Of a stretch of 64,000 nucleotides of DNA, positions 16,215-24,713 are shown piece by piece. The notes below the pieces were generated by a model, which was not told the DNA's origin, did not search any database, and was given only the letters and a program-made list of their open reading frames with translations. The position numbers were made by a program, and so were the translations under genes. This DNA is from Curtobacterium sp. TC1 (GTDB taxonomy: Bacteria; Actinomycetota; Actinomycetes; Actinomycetales; Microbacteriaceae): positions 248,001 to 312,000 of the forward strand of contig NZ_CP081964.1 in assembly GCF_019844075.1 (NCBI RefSeq), written 5' to 3'. Within the stretch, counting starts at the first letter, position 1. The number at the start of each line of letters is the position of its first letter.

Positions 16215-17843
16215 TCAGGCTTCGACGGTCGCGGTCGTGGAGGCGGGTGCCTGGACGGCGGGGACCGAGGCGGTGGACGGGACCTCGGCGAGGGTGATCG
16301 GTCCGTGCGCACGGTGCCGCCGGGCCGACCACACCCAACCCACGAGCAGGACGGCGCCGATGAACAGCAGTGCGCTGTACTGCAGCCACCACGAGTTCCC
16401 GGTCAGGTCGTAGATCTCCGGGCGCGGCCAGATGAGGTTGACCGCCATGCCGATCTGAAAGGCGACGGCGAGGGCGTTGAGCGGGATGCCCCACCGGCCG
16501 AGTGTGAAGAGCGGCTTGCCGTCCTCGTCCACGCCGGCGGGGAAGCCGGACCGTCGGAGCCGGATGCGTTGGACCAGCAGGGGGCCGGTGACGCCGAGGT
16601 AGGCCAGGTAGAGCATCGCGATGCACAGGCTGGACAGGGCGGTGAAGATCGCGGACTGACCGATGTTGACGGCGAGTGCGAGGCCGGCACCGACACCGAC
16701 GACGATCGACGCGGCGATCGGGGTCCCGGTCCGGGGTGAGACCCGAGCGAGCGTCCGGTTGAAGGGCAGGGCCTTCTCGCGGGCCATCGAGTAGACCATG
16801 CGCGCACCGGCGGTCTGCACGGCGAGGGTGCAGGCGAACACGGCGACCGCGACGGTGCAGAGCAGCAGTCGGCCGAAGACGTCGCCGAGCGTCGAGGTGA
16901 TCACCCACGCGAGTCCCTGCGTCGCCAGCTTGCCGTCGGTCAGGCTCGGGGCGGCGACCAGGGCACCGATGATGAGCAGCCCGCCGCCGAGGCCGGAGAC
17001 GGTGAGCGCGCGGACGATCGTCTTCGGGGTGGTCCGGCGGGGGTTGTGCGTCTCCTCGGCGAGCTCACCGGCGGAGTCGAAGCCGACCATCACGTAGGCA
17101 GCCATCAGGGACGAGGCCAGGAACGCCCACATGTACGGTTCGGTGCTCGTCGAGCCGGTGGTCGTGAAGACCACCGCAGGGCTGCGGTGCGGCAGCAGGA
17201 AGAGGGCGCCGATGAGCACGACGACGCCGACGATCTCGATCAGCACGCCGAAGCTCGTGACCCGCGCCATCAGCCGGACGCTCGTGATGTTCACGAGGGT
17301 CGTCACGACGAGCATCACGATGCCGAGCACCACCGCGTTCGCGGCACCGGTCGACGAGGCGAGGGAGGGGTCGGCTCCGGGGCCGCCGACGACCTGGAAC
17401 CCGTTCCAGATCGCGGGGAGCACGGCCTGCACCGCGATGGCCGCGACGGCCACGGTGAGGATCTGCCCGATGATCATCGTCCACCCGGTGAACCACCCGA
17501 AGCGCGGGCCCGCCAGACGACTGGACCACTGGAAGATCGCGCCCGAGATCGGCCACCGGGCGGCGAGCTGCGCGAAGTTCAGCGCGACGAGCAGCTGGCC
17601 ACCGAAGACGAGTGGCCAGGCCCAGAAGAACGCGGCGCCGCCGAGTCCGAACCCGAGGCCGAACAGCTGGAAGACGGTGGTCAGGATCGAGACGAACGAG
17701 AACCCGGCCGCGAACGACGAGAACGAGCCGACCCCGCGGTGGAGTTCCTGCTCGTAGCCGAGTCGGGCGAGGCCCTGGGTGTCGACGGGGTCGACGCTGG
17801 ACGTGGCGCGCGGTGCGTGGAGCGGTGACTCTGGAGAGCGCAT
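16215..17843 (-). CDS. APC-superfamily amino acid/amine permease
   Basis: A 542-residue permease with about 12 membrane spans and the amino acid/choline/GABA transporter pattern (YEQELHRGVGSFSSFAAGFSF at the start, FDSAGELAEETHNPRRTTPK after span 6). It is the promoter-proximal gene of the leftward carboxylase operon, so it probably imports the substrate, for which guanidine or a related amine is a candidate. The ATG at 17843 follows GAAAGG by 9 bases. Its promoter region is shared with the divergent phosphotriesterase-like gene and carries a pair of VanR-like operator sites, which suggests control by the GntR regulator at 29843-30538. Confidence 0.85.
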   Translation of the reverse strand: MRSPESPLHAPRATSSVDPVDTQGLARLGYEQELHRGVGSFSSFAAGFSFVSILTTVFQLFGLGFGLGGAAFFWAWPLVFGGQLLVALNFAQLAARWPISGAIFQWSSRLAGPRFGWFTGWTMIIGQILTVAVAAIAVQAVLPAIWNGFQVVGGPGADPSLASSTGAANAVVLGIVMLVVTTLVNITSVRLMARVTSFGVLIEIVGVVVLIGALFLLPHRSPAVVFTTTGSTSTEPYMWAFLASSLMAAYVMVGFDSAGELAEETHNPRRTTPKTIVRALTVSGLGGGLLIIGALVAAPSLTDGKLATQGLAWVITSTLGDVFGRLLLCTVAVAVFACTLAVQTAGARMVYSMAREKALPFNRTLARVSPRTGTPIAASIVVGVGAGLALAVNIGQSAIFTALSSLCIAMLYLAYLGVTGPLLVQRIRLRRSGFPAGVDEDGKPLFTLGRWGIPLNALAVAFQIGMAVNLIWPRPEIYDLTGNSWWLQYSALLFIGAVLLVGWVWSARRHRAHGPITLAEVPSTASVPAVQAPASTTATVEA

Positions 17844-18008
17844 GGCTGCAGACCTTTCGCGGAGTACCTGTCGGGTGACAGGTAGTGCGACCAGTGTCGT
17901 GCGGACCCGTGTCGCCGCCGTTGCCCGGCTGTTTCGGGCACGTGACGGAAGGGGCCCGCGTGTAAACGTTCGGGGTCGAGCGGGGCGCTCGGCGACACGT
18001 GTGGACAA

Positions 18009-18041
18009 GAGGGATCCAAACCGATGTAGATTGGATCCGTC
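18009..18041. promoter_or_regulatory. Paired ATTGGATCCAAT-like operator (GntR/VanR type)
   Basis: Two GGATCC-centred sites, GAGGGATCCAAA and ATTGGATCCGTC, have centres 21 bp apart and together form the inverted pair GGATCCAA-N11-TTGGATCC. Between them lies a likely rightward -10, TAGATT (18026-18031), with TGGACA 18 bases upstream as a -35. The region separates the divergent APC permease operon from the phosphotriesterase-like gene. Confidence 0.75.
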
Positions 18042-18067
18042 AAGTCCGCCACCGCGAAAGGCACGTC

Positions 18068-19087
18068 GTGATCCAGACCGTCCTCGGCCCCGTCGAGTCG
18101 TCCGGGATCGGTGCGGTGTCGATGCACGAGCACCTGCTGACCGACGCGAGCGCCCTGCAGCGGCCCGGTGTCGAAGCGCTGGAGCCGAGCCTCGCGGTCA
18201 CCGCGGACCTGGCGGCCGCCCTGCGGTGGAGCCAGCTCGCACTCGCGGACAACCTGCGCCTCGACGACGTCGACCTGCTCGCCGACGAACTCCGCACCGC
18301 GCGGAACAGCGGCCTCGGGCTCGCCGTCGACCTGAGCTCCCTCGGCTTCGGTCCCGACCACGCCCGGCTGCCCGGACTGTCACGGGCGAGCGGCGTCGGG
18401 ATCGTCGCCGGCTACGGGGCCTACCTGCCACGACTGCTGCCCGAGTGGTACCTCGACCTGGACACCGACGGGCGACAGGGGCTCTTCGAACGGGCACTGA
18501 CGGACTCGGTACCCGGCACCACGTACCGTGCCGGGCTGCTCGGCCTGATGGGGACGACGACGGCGTTCGCGACCGCCGACGGACTCGAGGAACGCCGCAG
18601 TCTCACGGCGGCTGCACGAGCGGCGGCGACCACCGGCGCGGCCGTCGTCGTCCGGCTGGCCGCCGACGCCCGGAACGGCCTCGAGGTGCTCGCGCACGTC
18701 GTCGCCGAGGGGGTCGACCCGAGCCGGGTCGTGTTCTCGACCGTCGACGAGTTCCTCGACCTGCCCTACCTGCGCGACCTCGGCCAGGCAGGAGCCGTGC
18801 TCGAGCTCTGCTTCGGCAACGAGGGCTCGCACGTCGGTCGCATCCGCAACGCCAGCGATCCGCAACGGCTCGACGCCTTCCTGGCCCTGCGCGAGAGCGC
18901 CCCCGACACCCGCTGGGTCTTCGGCCACGCCACCTGGACGAAGGGCCAGCTCCGTCGGTACGGCGGACACGGCCTCGACCACCTGACCGCCCGGGTCGTC
19001 CCCGGCCTCCGCGCACTCGGCGTGCCCGACGAGGTCCTCACCCGGATCACGGTCGACGAGCCCGCTCGGCTCCTCGACCGCCCCTGA
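18068..19087 (+). CDS. Phosphotriesterase-family protein with altered metal ligands
   Basis: A 339-residue TIM-barrel protein of the phosphotriesterase/lactonase family. It has the N-terminal signature VSMHEHLL with His20 and His22, and the C-terminal YGGHGLDHLTARVVPGLRALGV followed by a family-typical DEPARLLD. The other metal ligands of the family are not evident. The position of the carbamylated lysine or glutamate reads GLLGLMGTT, the usual strand-5 and strand-6 histidines read VVVRLAAD and VVFSTVDE, and the usual Asp region reads VFGHATW. It may use one metal or be catalytically different. The GTG at 18068 has GAAAGG upstream. It is probably co-transcribed with the aldehyde dehydrogenase 46 bases downstream. 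Confidence 0.75.
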   Translation: MIQTVLGPVESSGIGAVSMHEHLLTDASALQRPGVEALEPSLAVTADLAAALRWSQLALADNLRLDDVDLLADELRTARNSGLGLAVDLSSLGFGPDHARLPGLSRASGVGIVAGYGAYLPRLLPEWYLDLDTDGRQGLFERALTDSVPGTTYRAGLLGLMGTTTAFATADGLEERRSLTAAARAAATTGAAVVVRLAADARNGLEVLAHVVAEGVDPSRVVFSTVDEFLDLPYLRDLGQAGAVLELCFGNEGSHVGRIRNASDPQRLDAFLALRESAPDTRWVFGHATWTKGQLRRYGGHGLDHLTARVVPGLRALGVPDEVLTRITVDEPARLLDRP

Positions 19088-19133
19088 CCGAGCGCCCCGC
19101 TCCACCGAACCCACGTCCCACGGAGGAACCGTC

Positions 19134-20588
19134 ATGAGAGACACGCTCGCACCCCTGGCCCCGCTCGAGCCGTTCCTCGTCGACGGCACCTGGACCGCAC
19201 CCGACGGCGCCGAACTCCTCGACGTGCTCGACCCCGCCACCGAGGCGCTGCTCACCCGGGTACCGCAGGCCGGTCCCGCCGACGTCGACGCCGCCGTGGC
19301 CGCCGCGCGCCGGGCACACGAGGACCGCCGGTGGAGCGGGATGAGCCCGCACGACCGCAGCCGCATCCTGAACCGGGTCGCGGACCTGATCGAGGAGCGG
19401 CTCGAGGAACTCGCCGTGCTCGAGACCCGCGACAACGGCAAGCCGATCGAGCGCTCCCGTGCCGACACCGCGACCTCGGCCCGGGTGTTCCGCTACTACG
19501 CCGGCGCTCCCTCGCGCCTGACCGGCACGGTCGTCCCGGTCGACGGCGGAGCGCACCACGTGTACACGACCCTCGAACCGGTCGGCGTCGCGGCGCTCAT
19601 CCTGCCCTGGAACTTCCCGATCATGACCGGCGCGTTCAAGCTCGCACCGGCGCTCGCCGCGGGCTGCACGGTGGTCGTCAAGCCGGCCGAGCAGACCCCG
19701 CTCACGATGCTCCGCGTCGCGGCGATCTGCGAGGAAGCCGGTGTGCCCGCCGGCGTCGTCAACGTCCTGACCGGTGACGGCCGGGTCGGTGCCGCCCTCA
19801 CCGCGCACCCCGGTGTCGACAAGGTCTCGTTCACCGGCAGCACCGAGGTCGGCCGCAAGGTGATGACCGCCGCGAGTGCGGACTTCAAGCGCCTGACCCT
19901 CGAGCTCGGCGGCAAGAGCCCGAACATCGTGTTCGAGGACGCCGACCTCGACGCCGTCGTCCTCACCGCCATGCGTGCGTCGTTCGGGCACTCCGGCCAG
20001 ATGTGCACCGCGGGCAGCCGCCTGCTCGTGCAGCGGTCGGTCCTCGACGAGGTCACCGAGCGCCTGGTCGCCGCCGTCCGGAAGGTCCCCGTCGGCGACG
20101 GGCTCGACGGCGGGATCACCGTCGGACCGCTCGTGTCCGAGGAGCAGCGGCAGCAGGTGCTCGGGTACATCGAGCAGGGCAAGGCCGAGGGGGCGACGGT
20201 CGCGGTCGGCGGCGGCGTGCCCGAGCGCCCGGGCTACTACGTCGAGCCGACGCTCTTCACCGGCGTCTCGAACACGATGACCATCGCGCGCGAGGAGATC
20301 TTCGGGCCCGTCGTCGGCGTCATCCCCTTCGACGACGAGGACGAGGCGATCGCCATCGCGAACGACCAGACGTACGGCCTCGCCGCCGGGGTCTGGACCC
20401 GCGACCTGTCCCGCGCCCACCGGATGGGCCAGCGGCTGCACGCCGGCACCGTGTGGGTGAACACCTACAACCTGTTCGACCCGGCGCTGTCCTTCGGCGG
20501 GGTCGGGGAGTCCGGCCTCGGCCGCGACCTCGGCGAAGAGGCCCTGCGCGCGTTCTGCGAGTCGAAGAGCGTCGTCATCGCGCTCTGA
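19134..20588 (+). CDS. NAD(P)-dependent aldehyde dehydrogenase
   Basis: A 484-residue aldehyde dehydrogenase with all active-site elements: LPWNFPI (oxyanion Asn), LELGGKSPNIV (general base Glu), and GHSGQMCTAGSRLLV with catalytic Cys291. It is closest in style to the betaine-aldehyde and aminoaldehyde group. The start has a GGAGG site 6 bases upstream. Within the GntR-controlled island it is the obvious partner of the copper amine oxidase at 26295-28304, whose aldehyde products it could oxidise to acids. The 3' end overlaps the convergent MFS gene by 14 bases, so there is no room for an intergenic terminator. Confidence 0.9.
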   Translation: MRDTLAPLAPLEPFLVDGTWTAPDGAELLDVLDPATEALLTRVPQAGPADVDAAVAAARRAHEDRRWSGMSPHDRSRILNRVADLIEERLEELAVLETRDNGKPIERSRADTATSARVFRYYAGAPSRLTGTVVPVDGGAHHVYTTLEPVGVAALILPWNFPIMTGAFKLAPALAAGCTVVVKPAEQTPLTMLRVAAICEEAGVPAGVVNVLTGDGRVGAALTAHPGVDKVSFTGSTEVGRKVMTAASADFKRLTLELGGKSPNIVFEDADLDAVVLTAMRASFGHSGQMCTAGSRLLVQRSVLDEVTERLVAAVRKVPVGDGLDGGITVGPLVSEEQRQQVLGYIEQGKAEGATVAVGGGVPERPGYYVEPTLFTGVSNTMTIAREEIFGPVVGVIPFDDEDEAIAIANDQTYGLAAGVWTRDLSRAHRMGQRLHAGTVWVNTYNLFDPALSFGGVGESGLGRDLGEEALRAFCESKSVVIAL

Positions 20589-21777
20589 GGTCGCGACCGG
20601 TGCCGCCGCCGTCGTGCCTGCCGAGTGCGGGCACCGCGGCGAGCTGCAGGGCGGCGAGGACGACGAGCGCCCACCCGGAACCGACCGCCGACACCAGGAC
20701 CCCGCCCACGAGTGAGCCGACGGCGTAGCCCGCGCTGGTGACGGCCGAGAAGACGCCGACGCCGGTGGCCCGGGTGCGGTCGTCGAGCGTCCGGGTGCTC
20801 AGGATCGTGAGCGTCGGGAACAGCGGCGAGTACCCGGCACCGACCAGGACGGCACCGGCGGCCGCGGTCGGGAAGTCGTGTGCGACCGCGAGGACGACCA
20901 GCCCTGCGGCGAGGACGACCAGGGCTCCCCGTGCGGTGCGGACGGGCCCGATCCGGTCCGGCAGCCCGCCGAGGAGCAGTCGGACCCCGACGACGCTCGC
21001 CGCGAAGACCGTGAAGACGTTCGCGGCCCCGGTCAGTCCCTGCGCGCCGACGCCCTGCCCGACCAGGTGCTGGATGAGGAACGCGATCATGAAGCCCTCG
21101 GCCGCCCAGGCCACGAGTCCCGCCGCACCCGGTCGCACGACGGCCCGCAGCACCGCCGCGAGCCCCGCACCGGCCGGTCGTGCCGGGCTGCGGTGCACCG
21201 GAGCCGATCCGCCCTGCGTGAGCAGCGCCACTCCGAGTCCGGCGAGCTGGATGCCGATCGCGACGACCCACACGGTGCGGTGTCCGGCCGACTGGTACAG
21301 GTTCTCGCCGACCACGGGCCCCAGGGCGAGACCGATCCAGACGGCGAGCCCGAACAGGCCGAGTGCGCGGCTCCGCTGGGTCACCGGGACCTCGGCGACG
21401 ACCCAGGCCGTCAGGGCGGTGGCGGTGGCCGCGTTGCCGGCGCCGAAGACGAGCCGGCTGACCGCGAGGCTCGGGATGCTCAGCGCGACGAGGACGATGC
21501 CGAGTCCGGCCGCCGCCAGCAACCCGGCACCGAGGAGGACACGTCGTGGTCCGAGCCGGTCGCTCAGGATGCCGGCCAGCGGCATCACCCCGATCGCCAC
21601 GAACCCCGCGAGCGACACGAGCAGTCCACCGACGGCCGGGTCGGCGCCGAGCTGGTCCGTCGCCAGGCGTGGCACGACCGGGGTGCTCGCGCCGTTGACG
21701 ACGTAGCCGGCGGTCGACGCCACGACGAGGAGCCAGAACGAGGTCCCCCGCGTGCCGGTCTCGGCGAGCGGTCTCAC
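20575..21777 (-). CDS. MFS transporter (DHA1-like)
   Basis: A 400-residue major facilitator with 12 predicted spans and a motif A-like loop, GILSDRLGPRRVLLG, after span 2. The family includes sugar, amine and drug transporters, and the sequence alone does not give direction or substrate. The GTG start at 21777 overlaps the stop of the RidA gene by GTGA, so the two are coupled. The unit is driven from the promoter region at 22.3 kb that carries GntR-type operator sites. A role in import or export of an amine-catabolism metabolite is plausible but inferred. Confidence 0.8.
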   Translation of the reverse strand: MRPLAETGTRGTSFWLLVVASTAGYVVNGASTPVVPRLATDQLGADPAVGGLLVSLAGFVAIGVMPLAGILSDRLGPRRVLLGAGLLAAAGLGIVLVALSIPSLAVSRLVFGAGNAATATALTAWVVAEVPVTQRSRALGLFGLAVWIGLALGPVVGENLYQSAGHRTVWVVAIGIQLAGLGVALLTQGGSAPVHRSPARPAGAGLAAVLRAVVRPGAAGLVAWAAEGFMIAFLIQHLVGQGVGAQGLTGAANVFTVFAASVVGVRLLLGGLPDRIGPVRTARGALVVLAAGLVVLAVAHDFPTAAAGAVLVGAGYSPLFPTLTILSTRTLDDRTRATGVGVFSAVTSAGYAVGSLVGGVLVSAVGSGWALVVLAALQLAAVPALGRHDGGGTGRDLRAR

Positions 21778-22280
21778 TCCCCGGCTCGGCGGGGGCGGCA
21801 CTCCAGGCTGAGCCAGAGCTCGAAGCAGGCGCTCCGCGACAGGGCGGTCGCACCGATCGACGCGCGGCCCATCCGACCGACGTCCGGTCCGAAGACGTCG
21901 AACAGCAGGTCGCTGGCCGCGTTCGACACCTGGTTGAGCTGCTCGAACCCGGGCGGGCAGAGGACGAAGCACAGCCCGCGGGACAGTGCGGCGACCTCGT
22001 CGAGCGAGCCGAGGGCGTAGCGGATCATGCCGAGGGCGTTGACCGCCGTGTAGCGGGCCGCTTCACGAGCCTGCTCGAGGGTGATGTCGACACCGACCGA
22101 CCCCGGGTGCAGCATCGTGCCGTCCCGTGACTCCGGGGTCATGCCGCTCAGCTCCAGCAGGTTGCCGGTGCGGTGGAACGCGCGGAGCGAGCTGCCGTAC
22201 CGGCCACCGTAGGGCGGGTTCGCGTAGTCCGGGATGACGAGTCCGAGTTCCTGCGCGCGGGCTTCAGCGGAGTGCTCCAT
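21774..22280 (-). CDS. RidA/YjgF-family protein
   Basis: A 168-residue member of the RidA/YER057c family, longer than the usual 130 residues. The pattern fits: TGNLLELSGMTPESRDG, LEQAREAARYTAVNALGMI, and GPDVGRMGRASIGATAL near the C terminus, where the family arginine sits in the substrate pocket. RidA proteins hydrolyse reactive enamines and imines released by PLP enzymes and amine oxidases. That suits its neighbours, because a class V aminotransferase and two amine-oxidising enzymes are divergently transcribed from the same intergenic region. Confidence 0.8.
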   Translation of the reverse strand: MEHSAEARAQELGLVIPDYANPPYGGRYGSSLRAFHRTGNLLELSGMTPESRDGTMLHPGSVGVDITLEQAREAARYTAVNALGMIRYALGSLDEVAALSRGLCFVLCPPGFEQLNQVSNAASDLLFDVFGPDVGRMGRASIGATALSRSACFELWLSLECRPRRAGE

Positions 22281-22307
22281 GCGACAACAGTATCCGGCGG
22301 TGGCGGT

Positions 22308-22340
22308 AATGGATACAACCTGTTTATGATGGGATCCATT
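22308..22340. promoter_or_regulatory. Paired ATTGGATCCAAT-like operator with -10 TATGAT
   Basis: AATGGATACAAC and ATGGGATCCATT have centres 21 bp apart. A good rightward -10, TATGAT (22325-22330), lies just before the second site. The region separates the leftward RidA-MFS unit from the rightward aminotransferase operon. A third, weaker GTATCC lies a further 21 bp upstream at 22290-22295. Confidence 0.72.
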
Positions 22341-22380
22341 CAGCGTCCGGGGGTGGCGCGCACGAGGGAGGACCCGCGAC

Positions 22381-23622
22381 ATGACGATCGGTCTCGAGGA
22401 CGGCACGATGGCCGCCCAGGCAGTGACGGCGATCGACGTGGCCGCCGAGCGGTCCCGCACCGCCGGCACCGCAGGGCGCCACTACTTCAACGCGGCCGGC
22501 GCCGGCCTGGTCAGCGACGGCGTCCTGGAGGCAGTGGTCACCCACCTGCGCCGGGAACAGCGGGTGGGTGGGTACGAAGCCGCCAATCAGGTCGCCGACG
22601 AGGTCGCCGGCGTCTACACCGCGGCCGCCACCCTGCTCGGGTCGGCGCCGGACGAGATCGCCCTGTTCGACAGCGCCACGAGCGGCCTGCGCGGTGTCTT
22701 CGACGCGCTGCGGCTCGGCGCCGGGGACACCGTCGTCGCACCCCGCTCCAGCTACGTCAGCCAGGCGCTCCGGTTGTTGGCCATGCAGCGGCACGACGAC
22801 GTGCGGCTCGAGATCGTGCCGAGCGACGCCACCGGTGCCATGGACCTCGAGGCCCTGGACCGCGCCGTCGCCGGAGCGAGCGGCCGTGTCGTCGTGAGCG
22901 CGGTGCACGTGCCGACCTCGTCCGGCCTCGTCGAACCGATCGCGGAGATCAGCGCCGTCGCCCGTCGCCACGGCGCCCTGACCGTCGTCGACGCCACGCA
23001 GTCCGTCGGCCAGATCGACATCGACGTGCGCGCCGTCGACTGCGACGCCCTCGTCACCACCGGCCGGAAGTTCCTGCGCGGGCCGCGCGGCACCGGCCTC
23101 GTCTACCTGCGACGCGGGATGCTCGAGGGCGTCGGTGCGTGGGCGCCGGATGTCCGCGGAGCCGTCTGGACCGGCGAGGATGAGTGGACGATGGACGGCA
23201 CCGCGCGACAGCTCGAGACGTGGGAGTGCTCCGTCGCCGCACGGCTCGGCCTCGGAGTGGCGCTGCGTGAGGCCCTCGACCGCGGACCGGCGGCGACCGA
23301 GACGCACCTGGTCGGCCTCGGCGCCCACCTGCGCACCGCGCTCGACGCCGTGGACGGCGTCACCGTGGCGGACCCGTCCGCGTCAGCGTCCGCGATCGTC
23401 ACCTTCACGGTCGACGGCGTCGCCGGCAAGGAGGTCTCGGCCCGGCTCCGGCAGCGCCGCATCGACTCCATCTCCGTCCCCGCGAGCCACGCACAGTGGG
23501 ACCTGGGCGCCCGTGGCCTGCCGAGCGTCGTCCGCGTCTCGCCGCACGTGTACAACGACGACGAGGACGTCCGGGTCTTGCTCGAGGGCGTCGCGGACGT
23601 CGTCGCCGAGGTCCGCGCGTGA
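22381..23622 (+). CDS. Class V aminotransferase-fold PLP enzyme
   Basis: A 413-residue PLP enzyme of the class V (cysteine desulfurase/isopenicillin N epimerase-like) fold. Visible signatures are NAAGAGLVSDGVLEAVVTHL near the N terminus, TLTVVDATQSVGQIDIDVRAVD with the PLP Asp, and VTTGRKFLRGPRGTGLVYL with the Schiff-base lysine. The ATG at 22381 is 8 bases after AGGGAGGA. A second in-frame ATG at 22408 is less well placed. It leads an operon with a flavin amine oxidase, a gamma-glutamyltransferase, a copper amine oxidase and an amidase. The reaction (transamination, lyase or epimerase) cannot be fixed from sequence. Confidence 0.82.
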   Translation: MTIGLEDGTMAAQAVTAIDVAAERSRTAGTAGRHYFNAAGAGLVSDGVLEAVVTHLRREQRVGGYEAANQVADEVAGVYTAAATLLGSAPDEIALFDSATSGLRGVFDALRLGAGDTVVAPRSSYVSQALRLLAMQRHDDVRLEIVPSDATGAMDLEALDRAVAGASGRVVVSAVHVPTSSGLVEPIAEISAVARRHGALTVVDATQSVGQIDIDVRAVDCDALVTTGRKFLRGPRGTGLVYLRRGMLEGVGAWAPDVRGAVWTGEDEWTMDGTARQLETWECSVAARLGLGVALREALDRGPAATETHLVGLGAHLRTALDAVDGVTVADPSASASAIVTFTVDGVAGKEVSARLRQRRIDSISVPASHAQWDLGARGLPSVVRVSPHVYNDDEDVRVLLEGVADVVAEVRA

Positions 23623-24713
23623 CGGCCGTGCACGACGTCGTCGTCCTCGGACTCGGCATCCACGGATCCGCCGCCACGTACGAGCTCGCGCGCCGCGGCC
23701 TCGACGTCGTCGCGGTGGAGCGCTTCGCACCGGGGCACGAGCGCGGCTCGTCGCACGGCGCCACCCGGATGATCCGCCGCGCCTACCCACACCCGGTGTG
23801 GAACGACCTCGTCGACCGTGCGTACCGCGGGTGGGACCGCTGGGGCACCGCAGCCGGCGCGCCCTTCCTGCACCGGACCGGTGGACTGTACGCGCACCGG
23901 GGCGAGCCGACGATGCAGGGTGGGGCGAGCCTCCCGGTCGACCGCGCAGCCTGGCCGACGCTCGCGCCCTCGCTGCGTCCACCCGAGTCGTACGGCGCGG
24001 TCCACGACCCCGACGCCGGTGTGCTCGAGGCCGCGCGGGCGCTCGCGTTCGTGCAGTCCGCCGCCGCGGCGGCCGGTGCCGACCTGCGGTACGGCGAGAC
24101 CGTGCTCGACTGGCAGGTCGACGACGGCGTCGTCACCGTCCGGACCGACGCCGGCAGTGTCCGCGCGCGACGGCTCGTGCTCGCCGGCGGAGCCTGGGCG
24201 TCGCAGCTGGTACCCGAGGCCGCCGCGTTCTTCGAGGTCTGGCGCATCGTCACGCTCACCGCGCCGACGGGGCAGACCGTGGCGCAGCCGCCCGCGCTCG
24301 GGTGCTTCTCGGTCGACCTGCCGGAGGGGCTCGTCTTCGGGCTCCCGGAGACCGCCGGATCCGGGGCGAAGATCGGCATCGACGCCGGACCCGTGTGGGA
24401 CCCGGACGTGCCCGTCGCACCGCCGACCGAGGCCGAGGTCGCGCACCTGGCCGAGCTCCTCGAAGGGTTCGTCCCCGGCATCGTCACCGCCGGTGCCCAG
24501 GCAGTCGCGTGCCTGTACACGATGACCCCGGACAAGCGGTTCGTCGTCGGCGCCCTGCCCGAGCAGCCCGAGGTGCTCCTCGCCGCAGCCTGCTCCGGTC
24601 ACGGCTTCAAGTTCGGGCCGGCGATCGGTGCGGCCGTCGCCGACCTGGTGCAGGGCATCGACCGCCCCGACCTCGCGTTCCTCAGCCCCGCACGGATGGT
24701 GACCACCGCATGA
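23619..24713 (+). CDS. Monomeric sarcosine oxidase / N-methyltryptophan oxidase-like flavoenzyme
   Basis: A 364-residue FAD-dependent amine oxidase of the MSOX/MTOX family. The dinucleotide fold is VVLGLGIHGSAATYELARRG. HGATRMIRRAY follows, as in sarcosine oxidases. Cys298 in ACLYTMTPDKRF occupies the place of the cysteine that binds FAD covalently in MSOX, and CSGHGFKFGPAIG is the C-terminal signature. It should oxidise a secondary or N-methyl amine with oxygen, giving an imine, formaldehyde or an amine, and hydrogen peroxide. The GTG start overlaps the previous stop by GTGA. The substrate is not evident. Confidence 0.85.
   Translation: MTAVHDVVVLGLGIHGSAATYELARRGLDVVAVERFAPGHERGSSHGATRMIRRAYPHPVWNDLVDRAYRGWDRWGTAAGAPFLHRTGGLYAHRGEPTMQGGASLPVDRAAWPTLAPSLRPPESYGAVHDPDAGVLEAARALAFVQSAAAAAGADLRYGETVLDWQVDDGVVTVRTDAGSVRARRLVLAGGAWASQLVPEAAAFFEVWRIVTLTAPTGQTVAQPPALGCFSVDLPEGLVFGLPETAGSGAKIGIDAGPVWDPDVPVAPPTEAEVAHLAELLEGFVPGIVTAGAQAVACLYTMTPDKRFVVGALPEQPEVLLAAACSGHGFKFGPAIGAAVADLVQGIDRPDLAFLSPARMVTTA

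Noticed and set aside
17844..18067. A guanidine-I (ykkC) riboswitch in the leader of the carboxylase operon
   Set aside because: The minus strand has ACTGGTC followed by a small hairpin (ACCTGTCACCCGACAGGT), which is reminiscent of part of the motif. The conserved stems and the GGGAUAAAAGCCCGGGAG-like core are absent. A covariance-model search would decide.
20575..20588. Frameshift or mis-assembly where the aldehyde dehydrogenase and MFS genes overlap
   Set aside because: Both proteins end normally. A 14-base convergent overlap is unremarkable in compact genomes.
22290..22295. A third GntR half-site 21 bp upstream of the pair at 22.3 kb
   Set aside because: GTATCC matches the core only in part and its flanks do not fit. 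I kept it as a remark in the operator entry instead of listing it as a separate site.
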